This document shows positions 6,254 to 13,671 of a stretch of 16,084 nt of DNA, piece after piece. Origin of the DNA: T1Sed10-7 sp047921175 (GTDB lineage: Bacteria > Actinomycetota > Nitriliruptoria > Nitriliruptorales > Nitriliruptoraceae); NCBI GenBank assembly GCA_047921175.1, contig JBLRWQ010000066.1:1-16084 (forward strand), given 5' to 3'. Each line of letters starts with the position of its first letter. The stretch's first letter is position 1. The notes under the pieces are model-generated. The model had not been told where the DNA came from. It saw nothing but the letters and a program-made list of their open reading frames with translations, and searched no databases. A program made the translations under genes and the position numbers.

Positions 6254-6919
6254 ATGTACCTGGTGATCGTCGGTGGGGGCCGCATCGGTCGGTACATCGC
6301 ACGCGACATGCACGACAAGGGTCACGAGGTGACGGTCATCGAGCGCATCGCCGGGCGCTGCGAGAAGCTCGTGGTGGAGACCGACGTGCTCGTGATCGAG
6401 GGCGACGCCTGCGACGTGCGCTACCTCGAGCAGGCCCACGTCGACCGCGCGGACGCCTTCGTGGCCACCACCCACGAGGACGACGACAACCTGGTCTCCT
6501 GCCAGCTGGCGAAGATCGAGTTCGGGGTCCGTCGGGCGATCTCCCGCGTGACCACGCCGAAGAACGTGGCCATCTTCGAGGCCCTCGGTATCGAGCCGGT
6601 CTCCTCCACCCGGCTGATCTCCGAGCTGCTCGAGAACGAGTTCTCCGTCGGTGAGCTGATCCACCTCACCAGCCTGAAGGGCGGCCGGGTGCAGCTGGTC
6701 GAGCTGCGCATCCCGGATGGTCCCGGGGCGCCGGAGGCCCGGCCCATCGTGGCGTTGGACCTGCCCGCCGAGTCCATCATCGTCGCGGTCTTCCGTGGGG
6801 ACGAGACCATCATCCCCCACGGGGCCACCCAGCTGCTGCCCGGTGACGAGGTGGTGGCGCTGACCGCGCCGGAGATGGAGGCCCGCATGACCGCCGCGCT
6901 GCTCGGGCGGCGGCGATGA
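6254..6919 (+). CDS. trkA: Second TrkA-type potassium regulatory subunit (CeoC-like)
   Basis: This 221-residue RCK protein is paralogous to its upstream neighbour. The nucleotide-binding loop is VIVGGGRIGRYIA, with glycines at 7, 9 and 12 and Glu30 at the end of the second strand (VTVIE). VIEGDACDVRYLEQAHV and DAFVATTHEDDDNL follow, then ELLENEFSVGELIHL and a TrkA_C domain to the end. A GGAGG site (6241-6245) overlaps the end of trkA1 and lies 8 nt from the ATG. The two TrkA proteins probably form a mixed ring on the cytoplasmic face of TrkH, as proposed for CeoB/CeoC pairs; this is inference from pairing and size. The stop overlaps the next start in ATGA (6916-6919). Confidence 0.94.
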   Translation: MYLVIVGGGRIGRYIARDMHDKGHEVTVIERIAGRCEKLVVETDVLVIEGDACDVRYLEQAHVDRADAFVATTHEDDDNLVSCQLAKIEFGVRRAISRVTTPKNVAIFEALGIEPVSSTRLISELLENEFSVGELIHLTSLKGGRVQLVELRIPDGPGAPEARPIVALDLPAESIIVAVFRGDETIIPHGATQLLPGDEVVALTAPEMEARMTAALLGRRR

Positions 6920-7047
6920 CCCGGCCCGCACCGGACGGGTTCTGGCGGCAACGGGCCCGGGGTGTCGCCTCGCTGGTCCTGCTGGCCGCGCTGACGGTCG
7001 CCGTCGCCTCGCTCATCGCCTGGCTCACCCTGGTGGTGGTGCCGTGA
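6916..7047 (+). CDS. Small single-helix membrane protein in the trk operon (43 aa)
   Basis: This is a 43-codon gene wedged between trkA2 and trkH. Its ATG overlaps the trkA2 stop (ATGA, 6916-6919) and its TGA overlaps the trkH GTG (GTGA, 7044-7047). A short charged N-terminus (MTRPAPDGFWRQRARG) is followed by one long hydrophobic helix from about residue 17 to 42, giving an N-in orientation by the positive-inside rule. 40 of 43 codons end in G or C, like the neighbouring genes. I recognise no family. The position suggests a small accessory subunit of the Trk channel, analogous in size and context to KdpF of the Kdp system, but that is inference. No strong Shine-Dalgarno is seen; translation would depend on coupling. 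Confidence 0.75.
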   Translation: MTRPAPDGFWRQRARGVASLVLLAALTVAVASLIAWLTLVVVP

Positions 7048-8564
7048 CCGCGATCCTGCGGCCCGATGCCTCGGACGTGCGCCTGATCGGGTACTACCTC
7101 GGCAAGGTCCTGCTCGGGCTCGGGGTGCTGCAGCTGGTGCCGCTGGTGGTCGCGCTCGTCCTCGGCGAGTGGAACTCCGCCACCTCGTTCGCGATCGGCG
7201 CGGCGCTGTGCGTGCTGCTGTGGGCGCTGTCGGATGCGTTCCTGGCGACGCGACGCACCCTGACGTGGGCCCACGGGATGGTCATCGTCGCGCTGTCGTG
7301 GCTGGTCGGGCCCATCCTGGCCTCGATCCCGATGGTGCTGTCGGGGCGGTTCAGCGATCCCCTGCACGCCTTCTTCGAGGCCATGTCCGCGCTCACCACC
7401 ACGGGCATGTCGGTCATCCACGACCTCGACCACACGCCGGTCTCCGAGGACCTGTTCCGCCACCTCCTGCAGATCGCCGGCGGGCTCGGGATCATCATCG
7501 TGGTGCTCTCGGTCTTCACCGCAGGCGGGGCCCGGATCACCACCCTGTACGTCTCCGAGGCCCGGGATGAGCGCGTCCTGCCCAACGTGATCCGCACCGC
7601 CCGGTTCATCTTCCAGGTCGCCTCCACCCTGTTCGTGGCCAGCACCGTGGCGCTGGTCGTGGCCCTGCTGCTCGCAGGCTTCGCCCCGGGTCGGGCGCTC
7701 TACCACGCGGTCAACCTGTTCTTCGCCTCCTACGCCACGGGCGGCTTCTCCGTCATGCAGGCCTCGATGATCTACTACCACGCAGCCTCGGTGGAGCTGC
7801 TCGTCGGCATCATCATGCTGGCCGGCACCCTGTCCTTCGGGCTGCACCTGGCGATGTGGCGTGGGGACCTGCGCGAGGTCTGGCGTCACCTCGAGACCCG
7901 GACGCTGGCGATCACGACCTCGTTGCTGTTCGTGCTGTTGAGCTTCGGGCTGGTCCGCGTCGGGACCTACGGCTCGGTCGAGGAACTGCTCCGCAAGGGG
8001 CTCTTCACGCTCGTCTCGGCCGCGTCCAGCACCGGGCACCAGGTGAACGTCGGGGACACCTACCTCTACGAGTGGGGGTTGCTCGCCCCGGCCGCCATCG
8101 TCGGCGCGATGGCCGTTGGCGGCATGGCCTCCTCCACGGCCGGCGGGATCAAGGCGATCCGGGTCGGCCTGACGGTGAAGGGGGTCGTGCACGACATCCG
8201 CCGCATCCTGCTGCCTGAGTCGGCGCTGGTCGTCTCCACCTACCACGCCGGGAAGCGACGGATCCTCCGCGACCAGACCGTGCGCGCGGCGACCGCGGTG
8301 CTGCTGCTGTTCATCGTGAGCTACGTGCTGGGCACCGTCGTCGCGCTGGCCTACGGCGAGGTGGACCTGGCCCAGGCGATCTTCGAGTCCGTCTCGGTCG
8401 GCTCGAACATCGGCATCTCCATCGGGGTCGTGAACCCGGGCATGCCGGACGGGCTGGTCCTGGTCTACGCCCTGCAGATGTGGGTCGGCCGGCTCGAGTT
8501 CGTGGCGGTGTTCGCCCTGCTCGGCTACCTGCTCTCGCTGGCGCGTGGGCGGGCGCGGACGTGA
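7044..8564 (+). CDS. trkH: Potassium uptake channel subunit TrkH
   Basis: This 506-residue integral membrane protein is the ion-conducting subunit of the Trk/Ktr/HKT superfamily. All four pore-loop repeats are visible, each with its filter glycine: SALTTTGMS (115-123), SYATGGFS (229-236), SAASSTGHQ (325-333) and SVGSNIGIS (451-459). The conserved GGMASSTAGGIKAIR (359-373) matches the TrkH GGxxGSTAGGIK signature, and about ten hydrophobic helices can be traced. The third and fourth filters deviate slightly from the usual SxxNxG and FSNxG patterns, as is common. The GTG at 7044 overlaps the stop of the small peptide gene; there is no good Shine-Dalgarno, so coupling is likely. The last four bases form GTGA with the next gene. 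Confidence 0.96.
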   Translation: MTAILRPDASDVRLIGYYLGKVLLGLGVLQLVPLVVALVLGEWNSATSFAIGAALCVLLWALSDAFLATRRTLTWAHGMVIVALSWLVGPILASIPMVLSGRFSDPLHAFFEAMSALTTTGMSVIHDLDHTPVSEDLFRHLLQIAGGLGIIIVVLSVFTAGGARITTLYVSEARDERVLPNVIRTARFIFQVASTLFVASTVALVVALLLAGFAPGRALYHAVNLFFASYATGGFSVMQASMIYYHAASVELLVGIIMLAGTLSFGLHLAMWRGDLREVWRHLETRTLAITTSLLFVLLSFGLVRVGTYGSVEELLRKGLFTLVSAASSTGHQVNVGDTYLYEWGLLAPAAIVGAMAVGGMASSTAGGIKAIRVGLTVKGVVHDIRRILLPESALVVSTYHAGKRRILRDQTVRAATAVLLLFIVSYVLGTVVALAYGEVDLAQAIFESVSVGSNIGISIGVVNPGMPDGLVLVYALQMWVGRLEFVAVFALLGYLLSLARGRART

Positions 8565-9313
8565 ACGGTCCCCGGCCGCGCCATCGCCGCGCCCCGACCC
8601 GGTGGTACCTGGTCGGCGGGGTGGCCCTGCTCGTCGCCCTGATCGCTGGGGCCTGGTGGCTGGAGCGGTTGCACCCCCAGCTCGACACCTCCGGCAACGT
8701 CGTCGCCGGGGTGCCCCCGCTGGCGCTCGACGACGAGCCGAGCTGCCGGCGGTTCGTCGACGACACCGCGATCGAGGAGGCGGGTGCCCGCCGCCAGTCC
8801 GCCACGGCGATCGCCGAGATCCGGGACGGCCTCCCACCTGGCGGCCGCGTCTCGTCCACCCAGGTCTACCTGTGCCCGACCGGCTACGACGGCCTCGAGG
8901 TGACCTACGTCGGCGAGGTGATCGGCGAGGTGCTCCACCGTCGCGGCGGTGCCTGGGTCCAGGTCAACGACGACGACTACGCGCTCGTCACCGGCCCGGT
9001 GATCGGTCACCGCGAGCGGGCCGGCTTCAACACCGGGCTGTCGGTCTGGCTCGAGGGCGACCTGGCCGATCGGATCGAGCAGCCCGGTCGGGCGGCGCTG
9101 CGCGGCGACGTGGTGCTGCTGCGGGGCACGATCCACCGCGCCGACCCCGCCGATGGTGGTGGCATCACCCTGCGGGCGACCGAGCTCGAGACCCTGGCCG
9201 GCCCGTTCGCGATCGAGCCACCGCTGCACACCGCACAGCTGGTGGTGGCCGTCGTCCTGTCCCTCGCGGCGATCGCGGCGACGGTGTTCGCTCGGCTGCG
9301 CCGGGAGCGTTGA
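8561..9313 (+). CDS. Membrane-anchored protein with probable OB-like extracytoplasmic domain
   Basis: This 250-residue protein starts at a GTG that overlaps the trkH stop (GTGA). A basic N-terminus precedes a transmembrane helix (about 17-35), and a second helix lies near the C-terminus (about 226-243, ending in a basic RLRRER tail), so the central 190 residues should face outside. That central region has two cysteines (62 and 105) that could pair. A beta-rich stretch from about residue 114 to 212 contains VTYVGEVIGEVL, AWVQVNDDDYALV, GLSVWLEGDLADRI, RGDVVLLRGTIHRA and ITLRATELE. This strand pattern looks like an OB-fold. Function is unknown. Its place at the end of the trk operon suggests an accessory or folding role at the channel, but nothing in the sequence proves it. 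It ends 12 bp from convergent nth. Confidence 0.85.
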   Translation: MNGPRPRHRRAPTRWYLVGGVALLVALIAGAWWLERLHPQLDTSGNVVAGVPPLALDDEPSCRRFVDDTAIEEAGARRQSATAIAEIRDGLPPGGRVSSTQVYLCPTGYDGLEVTYVGEVIGEVLHRRGGAWVQVNDDDYALVTGPVIGHRERAGFNTGLSVWLEGDLADRIEQPGRAALRGDVVLLRGTIHRADPADGGGITLRATELETLAGPFAIEPPLHTAQLVVAVVLSLAAIAATVFARLRRER

Positions 9314-9320
9314 GACCCGG

Positions 9321-9333
9321 AGCGCTCAGCGCT
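9321..9333. terminator. Small hairpin at the trk operon/nth convergent junction
   Basis: AGCGC-TCA-GCGCT is a perfect 5-bp stem whose 3-nt loop is the nth stop codon (minus strand). It has the same architecture as the element at 1307-1319. It may serve as a compact bidirectional terminator; there is no T-tract and chance occurrence cannot be excluded. Confidence 0.3.
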
Positions 9334-10087
9334 TGTCGGTCAACCCCGCCTCCTGCGACGACGGGCACAGCGCCTCGATGACGCAGTCCTCGCAGGCGGG
9401 CCGCCGCGCGTGGCAGGTCCGCCGGCCGTGGTGGATCAGCAGGTCCGAGACCTCCAGCCACCGCTGCTGGGGGAACAGGCGGACGAGGTCCCGTTCGATG
9501 CGGACCGGATCGTCGTGCCGGGTGAAGCGCAGCCGGCGGGACAGGCGCATCACGTGGGTGTCGACCACCACCCCCTCGTGGCGTCCGAAGCCGTTGGAGA
9601 GGACCACGTTCGCGGTCTTGCGGGCCACCCCCGGCAGGGCGACGAGCTCCGCCATGGTGGCCGGCACCTCCCCGCCGTGCCGCTCGAGCAGCAGCGCCGC
9701 CGTGGCCTGCAGGTTGCGGGCCTTCTGGCGGTACAGGCCGAGCGAGGACAGCCGCGCCTCCAGTCGCTCGGGATCGGCGGCGGCGATGGCGGCCGGTCCG
9801 TCGTACTCGCGGAACAGCACCGCGGTGACCTCGTTGACCTTCACGTCCGTCGACTGGGCCGAGAGCATCGTGGCCGCCAGCAGCTCCCACCGGCTGCTGA
9901 AGTCCAGCGCGATCGTCGCGTCCGGCAGGCTGGCGGCCAGCCGGTCGAGGATCACCGGCGCCCGCAGGGTCTTGCCGCGGTCGCGGGTCAGCCCGTCCGG
10001 GATCGTCGGCAGGGCCGGTTCGGCGCCGCCCCGCGGGCTCGTGTCCTCCACCTCGGTGCCCGCCCTGCTCGACGACGCTGGCGCCAC
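9326..10087 (-). CDS. nth: Endonuclease III (DNA glycosylase/AP lyase)
   Basis: This bifunctional base-excision repair glycosylase removes oxidised pyrimidines. The helix-hairpin-helix LPGVARKTANVVL holds the catalytic Lys157, and the catalytic Asp176 is in VVVDTHVMRLSRR. The C-terminal [4Fe-4S] cluster motif is complete: Cys225, Cys232, Cys235 and Cys241, spaced 6-2-5. LLAATMLSAQSTD (69-81) is the conserved first DNA-binding region. The GTG at 10085-10087 gives 253 residues, about 35-40 more at the N-terminus than E. coli Nth (211 aa), with a Pro/Gly-rich leader. An internal GTG at codon 13 is an alternative, and neither has a strong ribosome site. It starts 28 bp after the sensor kinase stop on the same strand, so it is probably the third gene of the regulator-kinase operon. 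Confidence 0.95.
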   Translation of the reverse strand: MAPASSSRAGTEVEDTSPRGGAEPALPTIPDGLTRDRGKTLRAPVILDRLAASLPDATIALDFSSRWELLAATMLSAQSTDVKVNEVTAVLFREYDGPAAIAAADPERLEARLSSLGLYRQKARNLQATAALLLERHGGEVPATMAELVALPGVARKTANVVLSNGFGRHEGVVVDTHVMRLSRRLRFTRHDDPVRIERDLVRLFPQQRWLEVSDLLIHHGRRTCHARRPACEDCVIEALCPSSQEAGLTDKR

Positions 10088-10115
10088 GGACGTTACCCGG
10101 ACCTGACCACGCCGT

Positions 10116-11416
10116 TCATCGCGGTGGCTCGATCGGCAGGGTCACGGTGAAGGTCGTGCCCTCGCCGAGCAGGCTGTCGACCCGGATGCTCCCGCCGTGC
10201 CGCTCCACGGCGTGCCGCACGATCGACAGGCCGAGCCCGGTGCCGCCGGTCTCCCGGGACCGGGCCGCGTCGACCCGGTAGAACCGCTCGAAGATCCGCT
10301 GCAGGTCCTGCCGTGGGACGCCGATCCCGGTGTCGCTGACGGTGAGGACCTGCTGCCCGTCGCGGGCCTCGATCGTGACGGTGACCGCGCCGCCCCGCCG
10401 GTTGTACTGGATCGCGTTGCCGACGAGGTTCTTCACGATGATCTCGAGATCCCCCGCGACCCCGACGACCATCGCGTGGTCCGGTGCCTGCAGGGCGAGC
10501 TGGAGCTCCGCCTCCTCGGCGCGCGGGACCTCGTCGGCGAGCACCCGCCGGGCCAGCTCGGCAAGGTCGACCGGGACCCGTTCGAGCGGACCGCGCTCCT
10601 CCAGGCGGCGCAGGTCCAGCAGGTCGTGCAGCAGGCGGGCCAGCCGCTGTGCCTCGAGCCCGAGCTGCCCCACGAGGGTCGCCGTGCGCGCCGGGTCGTC
10701 GACCACCGTGACGGCCAGCGCCTCCGCGAGGGTCTGGATCGAGGTGACCGGGGTCTTGAGCTCGTGCGAGGCGTTGACCACGAAGTTGCGCCGCAGCTCC
10801 TCGATGCGGCGCTCGCGCGTGCGATCGGTGAGGATGACGAGCGTCTCGTCGCCGACCAGGGTCACGGCGACCCGCAGGTCGAGCCCGTTGTGCTCGAGGT
10901 CGAGCCCGACCGGCCCGCCGTGACGCCGGGCCTGCCGGACGGCATCGGCGATGGCCGGGCTGCCGATGGTCTGCAGCACGCTCGCCCCGACGAGGTCGAC
11001 GGGGACGTGCAGCAGCTCCCGCGCCGGGTCGTTGGCGGCCCGCAGGCGGGCCTGCGCATCGAACAGCAGCGCGGGCTGGGCCAGGGAGTCGACCAGCTCC
11101 CCCCGCCACGGGCGCTCGAGGTCCAGGCGCGTGCTCTGGAGCCGGTAGGCACCGCCCAGGGCGCTGACCGCGACCGCCAGATCACGCCAGGCGGAGCTCG
11201 CGGGGACCTGGAGCGGTGTGGGGTCCTCGTCGGCGAGCCAGCGGCCGACCTGCCCGGTCAGCCGGCGCAGCCGACGGCGCTCGGTCAGCTCCGTGGCCAG
11301 CAGCACCGCCGCGACGGCCACGAGCGCCAGGACCACCGCGAGGGCCGGCGGCAGTGCCATCGCCGCCAGCAGGGTCACGAGGGCGACCACGACGAGGGCG
11401 ACCGGGGTCTCCCACC

Positions 11417-11420
<4 letters not shown>
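10116..11420 (-). CDS. Sensor histidine kinase, PhoR/SenX3-like
   Basis: This 434-residue membrane kinase has two N-terminal transmembrane helices (about 5-22 and 24-42) and almost no extracellular loop. A short HAMP-like stretch and a PAS domain (about 105-205) follow, then the HisKA and HATPase domains. The phospho-acceptor is His219 in NASHELKTPVTSI, the N-box is NLVGNAIQYN (331-340), the G1 box is DTGIGVP (363-369), the F-box is FERFYRVD (377-384) and the G2 box is GGTGLGLSIV (392-401). Lack of an outer sensor is typical of PhoR/SenX3 kinases, which sense phosphate through Pst and PhoU. The phoU gene directly upstream of the regulator supports that role. The GTG at 11418-11420 overlaps the regulator's TGA by four bases, indicating coupled translation. 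Confidence 0.93.
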
Positions 11421-12103
<683 letters not shown>

Positions 12104-12121
12104 CGATGGAACCTCGTGGTC

Positions 12122-12127
12122 TATGGT
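12122..12127 (+). promoter_or_regulatory. Candidate -10 box for phoU
   Basis: TATGGT lies in the 41-bp divergent gap, with a predicted start near 12133 and a very short leader. The -35 region would fall over the regulator start codon and no good match is seen there. No GTTCACC-type repeat is present in this gap. Confidence 0.25.
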
Positions 12128-12144
12128 GCGCCGGGAGGTGTGGC

Positions 12145-12822
12145 ATGCGTGACGAACTCGACCGCCAACTCGAGGGTCTGCTCGGCCAGGTCGTCGAGAT
12201 GGGGCGACGTGCCGACGAGATGCTCGGTCGGGCGTTGCAGGCCATGCAGGAGGGCGACCTGGCGGCAGCCGACGCGGTCATCGCCTCCGACCACGCGCTG
12301 GACCGGGCCTACGAGCAGATCCAGCACGGTGTGCTGGCGACCATCGCCCTGCACGGCCCCGTCGGCCGCGACCTCCGGACGCTGACCGGCCTGCTGCACG
12401 TCGGCCTGCACACCGAACGGATGGCGGACTACGCCGTCGGCGTCGCTCGGACGACCAAGCGGGCCGCCGAGCAGGAGCCCGACCGTGACCTGCTCGAGCA
12501 GCTGGTCGAGATGGGCGAGCTGGCGCGCAGCGTCGGCCGTGACGCCCTGACCGCCTTCGTGCATTCCGACGCCGACCTGGCCCGTGCCGCCGCCCGCCAG
12601 GACGACGCGGTCGACCGGCTGAACGTCGGCATCTTCCAGCGGCTGGTCCGGCTCGCGGGCGACAGCGAGGACCGGCTGCAGTGGGCGACCCGCATGATCC
12701 AGCTGACCCGGCAGCTGGAGCGCTACGCCGACCACGGGGTCGACGTCGCCGAGCAGGCCCTGTTCGTCGCGACGGGCCAGCATCGCGAGCTGTCCGCCGA
12801 CGCGATCGCCGAGCGCAGCTGA
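12145..12822 (+). CDS. phoU: Phosphate signalling protein PhoU
   Basis: This 225-residue all-helical protein consists of two PhoU repeats and relays the state of the Pst phosphate transporter to the sensor kinase, usually repressing the pathway when phosphate is plentiful. The metal-binding signatures of both repeats are intact: E-R-M-A-D (91-95) followed by YAVGVA, and E-R-Y-A-D-H (192-197) followed by GVDVAEQALFVATG, the classic PhoU C-terminal segment. The ATG at 12145 is chosen because GGAGGT (12134-12139) sits 5 nt upstream. It is transcribed divergently from the response regulator with 41 bp between them, and its 3' end is 16 bp from the convergent phoU2 gene. Confidence 0.95.
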   Translation: MRDELDRQLEGLLGQVVEMGRRADEMLGRALQAMQEGDLAAADAVIASDHALDRAYEQIQHGVLATIALHGPVGRDLRTLTGLLHVGLHTERMADYAVGVARTTKRAAEQEPDRDLLEQLVEMGELARSVGRDALTAFVHSDADLARAAARQDDAVDRLNVGIFQRLVRLAGDSEDRLQWATRMIQLTRQLERYADHGVDVAEQALFVATGQHRELSADAIAERS

Positions 12823-12838
12823 GCCGCGACCGGCCGCG

Positions 12839-13540
12839 TCAGGGCCCGACATCGACCCGCTCCCCGGTCACCACGAACGTCACATGCTGCGCGAAGGCCA
12901 CCCCGTGGTCCGCGAGCCGCTCGAAGTAACGGCCGAGCAGGCCGAGCACCAGCACCTCGCTCGGGGCACCCCGGAGCTCCTGCGCGCGCGAGAGCAGCCC
13001 GACCCGCAGCGTGTCCACGTCCGCGTCCAGCCGGTCCACCTCGTGGACGGCCAGGGCGTCGCGCTGCCGCCAGGCGTCCACGCCGCGCCGGTAGACCTCC
13101 AGCGAGTGGTCGGCCAGCTCCTCGAGCTGCTGACGCAGGGCCTGCGGGAGCAGCCGCACGTCGAGGCGTTCGACCGCTTCGGCGACATGCCGCATCAGGC
13201 GACCCGACCGCTCCGCGTCGTGGACCAGCCGCAGCATCGCGACCAGCCGTCGCAGATCGCCGGAGACCGGGGCCTCGCGCGCGAGCAACAGGAAGCCCTG
13301 CTCCTCGACCCGCCGGCACCGTTCGCGCACGTCCGCGCTCAAGCTGGAAGCCTCCGGCAGCACCGCGCGGTCGGCGGCGAGCACCGCCCGGGTGATGCGC
13401 GGCATCGCCTCGGCGACCAGCAGGGCCGCCCCGGTGAGCTCGTCATCGATGTCGTCCAGCCAGGCGGCGTACTCGCCGCGCAGCTCGGCCCCGTGCCGCG
13501 GCAGCAACGGCGGGAACTCACCCCGTCCGGTTCCCGACAC
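12839..13540 (-). CDS. Second, diverged PhoU-domain protein
   Basis: This 233-residue helical protein has a recognisable second PhoU repeat: LLGRYFERLADHGVAFAQHV at 201-220, with the E-R-L-A-D-H metal motif at 207-212, followed by FVVTG. The first repeat is degenerate. Where PhoU has E-R-x-x-D this protein has E-R-S-G-R at 110-114, losing the acidic ligand. The GTG at 13538-13540 is well supported by AAGGAG (13548-13553) 7 nt upstream. It faces phoU, and a candidate PHO box and -10 lie just upstream, so it is likely induced by phosphate starvation through the linked regulator. It may be a regulatory PhoU paralogue paired with the upstream PstB-like ATPase. The PhoU fold call is firm; the division of labour is inference. 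Confidence 0.88.
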   Translation of the reverse strand: MSGTGRGEFPPLLPRHGAELRGEYAAWLDDIDDELTGAALLVAEAMPRITRAVLAADRAVLPEASSLSADVRERCRRVEEQGFLLLAREAPVSGDLRRLVAMLRLVHDAERSGRLMRHVAEAVERLDVRLLPQALRQQLEELADHSLEVYRRGVDAWRQRDALAVHEVDRLDADVDTLRVGLLSRAQELRGAPSEVLVLGLLGRYFERLADHGVAFAQHVTFVVTGERVDVGP

Positions 13541-13569
13541 CTCAGCGCTCCTTCGTTGCGTCCTGCGGC

Positions 13570-13575
13570 ACGCTA
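13570..13575 (-). promoter_or_regulatory. Candidate -10 box for phoU2
   Basis: On the minus strand TAGCGT lies about 20 nt downstream of the PHO-box repeats, with a predicted start near 13563 and a leader of about 23 nt that contains the AAGGAG site. The -35 position (about 13593-13598) has no consensus and is overlapped by a degenerate repeat of the PHO box, as expected for an activator-dependent promoter. Confidence 0.45.
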
Positions 13576-13595
13576 CGTCCGCAGCTCGCCCGGAC

Positions 13596-13635
13596 GTTGG
13601 CCGAGCGGTGAACGGTAGGTGAACGCGAGGCGACG
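13596..13635 (-). promoter_or_regulatory. Candidate PHO box (11-bp direct repeats) upstream of phoU2
   Basis: On the minus strand two perfect GTTCACC heptamers (13624-13618 and 13613-13607) are separated by four bases, giving the 11-bp period of actinobacterial PhoP/RegX3 PHO boxes. Partial copies occur in the same phase on both sides: CGTCGCC at 13635-13629 and GGCCAAC at 13602-13596, each with 4 of 7 matches. The site lies 67 bp upstream of the phoU2 start, in the right position to activate its promoter. Confidence 0.7.
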
Positions 13636-13642
13636 CGTTCAC
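13619..13642. repeat. Perfect 9-bp inverted repeat overlapping the PHO box
   Basis: GTGAACGCG (13619-13627) and CGCGTTCAC (13634-13642) are exact reverse complements separated by AGGCGA. The arm includes one PHO-box heptamer core and adds a third GTTCAC core on the opposite strand. It may be a composite operator or, since it lies after the pstB-like gene, a hairpin ending that transcript. No T-tract follows. Confidence 0.6.
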
Positions 13643-13671
13643 GACACGGTCGACGGCCGGTCGCGGCCGCG

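Noticed and set aside
5393..6931. N-terminal extension of the ispH frame to an 832-residue minus-strand protein
   Set aside because: The extra part is antisense to trkA1 and trkA2, is His/Asp/Gly-rich shadow sequence, and IspH starts at the ATG at 5392 right after a -10 box.
6810..8837. 675-residue minus-strand open frame
   Set aside because: It is antisense to trkH and its neighbours. Its Asp/His/Gln/Arg-rich composition is the usual shadow of a GC-rich membrane protein gene.
12104..12144. PHO box in the regulator/phoU divergent gap
   Set aside because: I looked for GTTCACC or GGTGAAC repeats at 11-bp spacing and found none.
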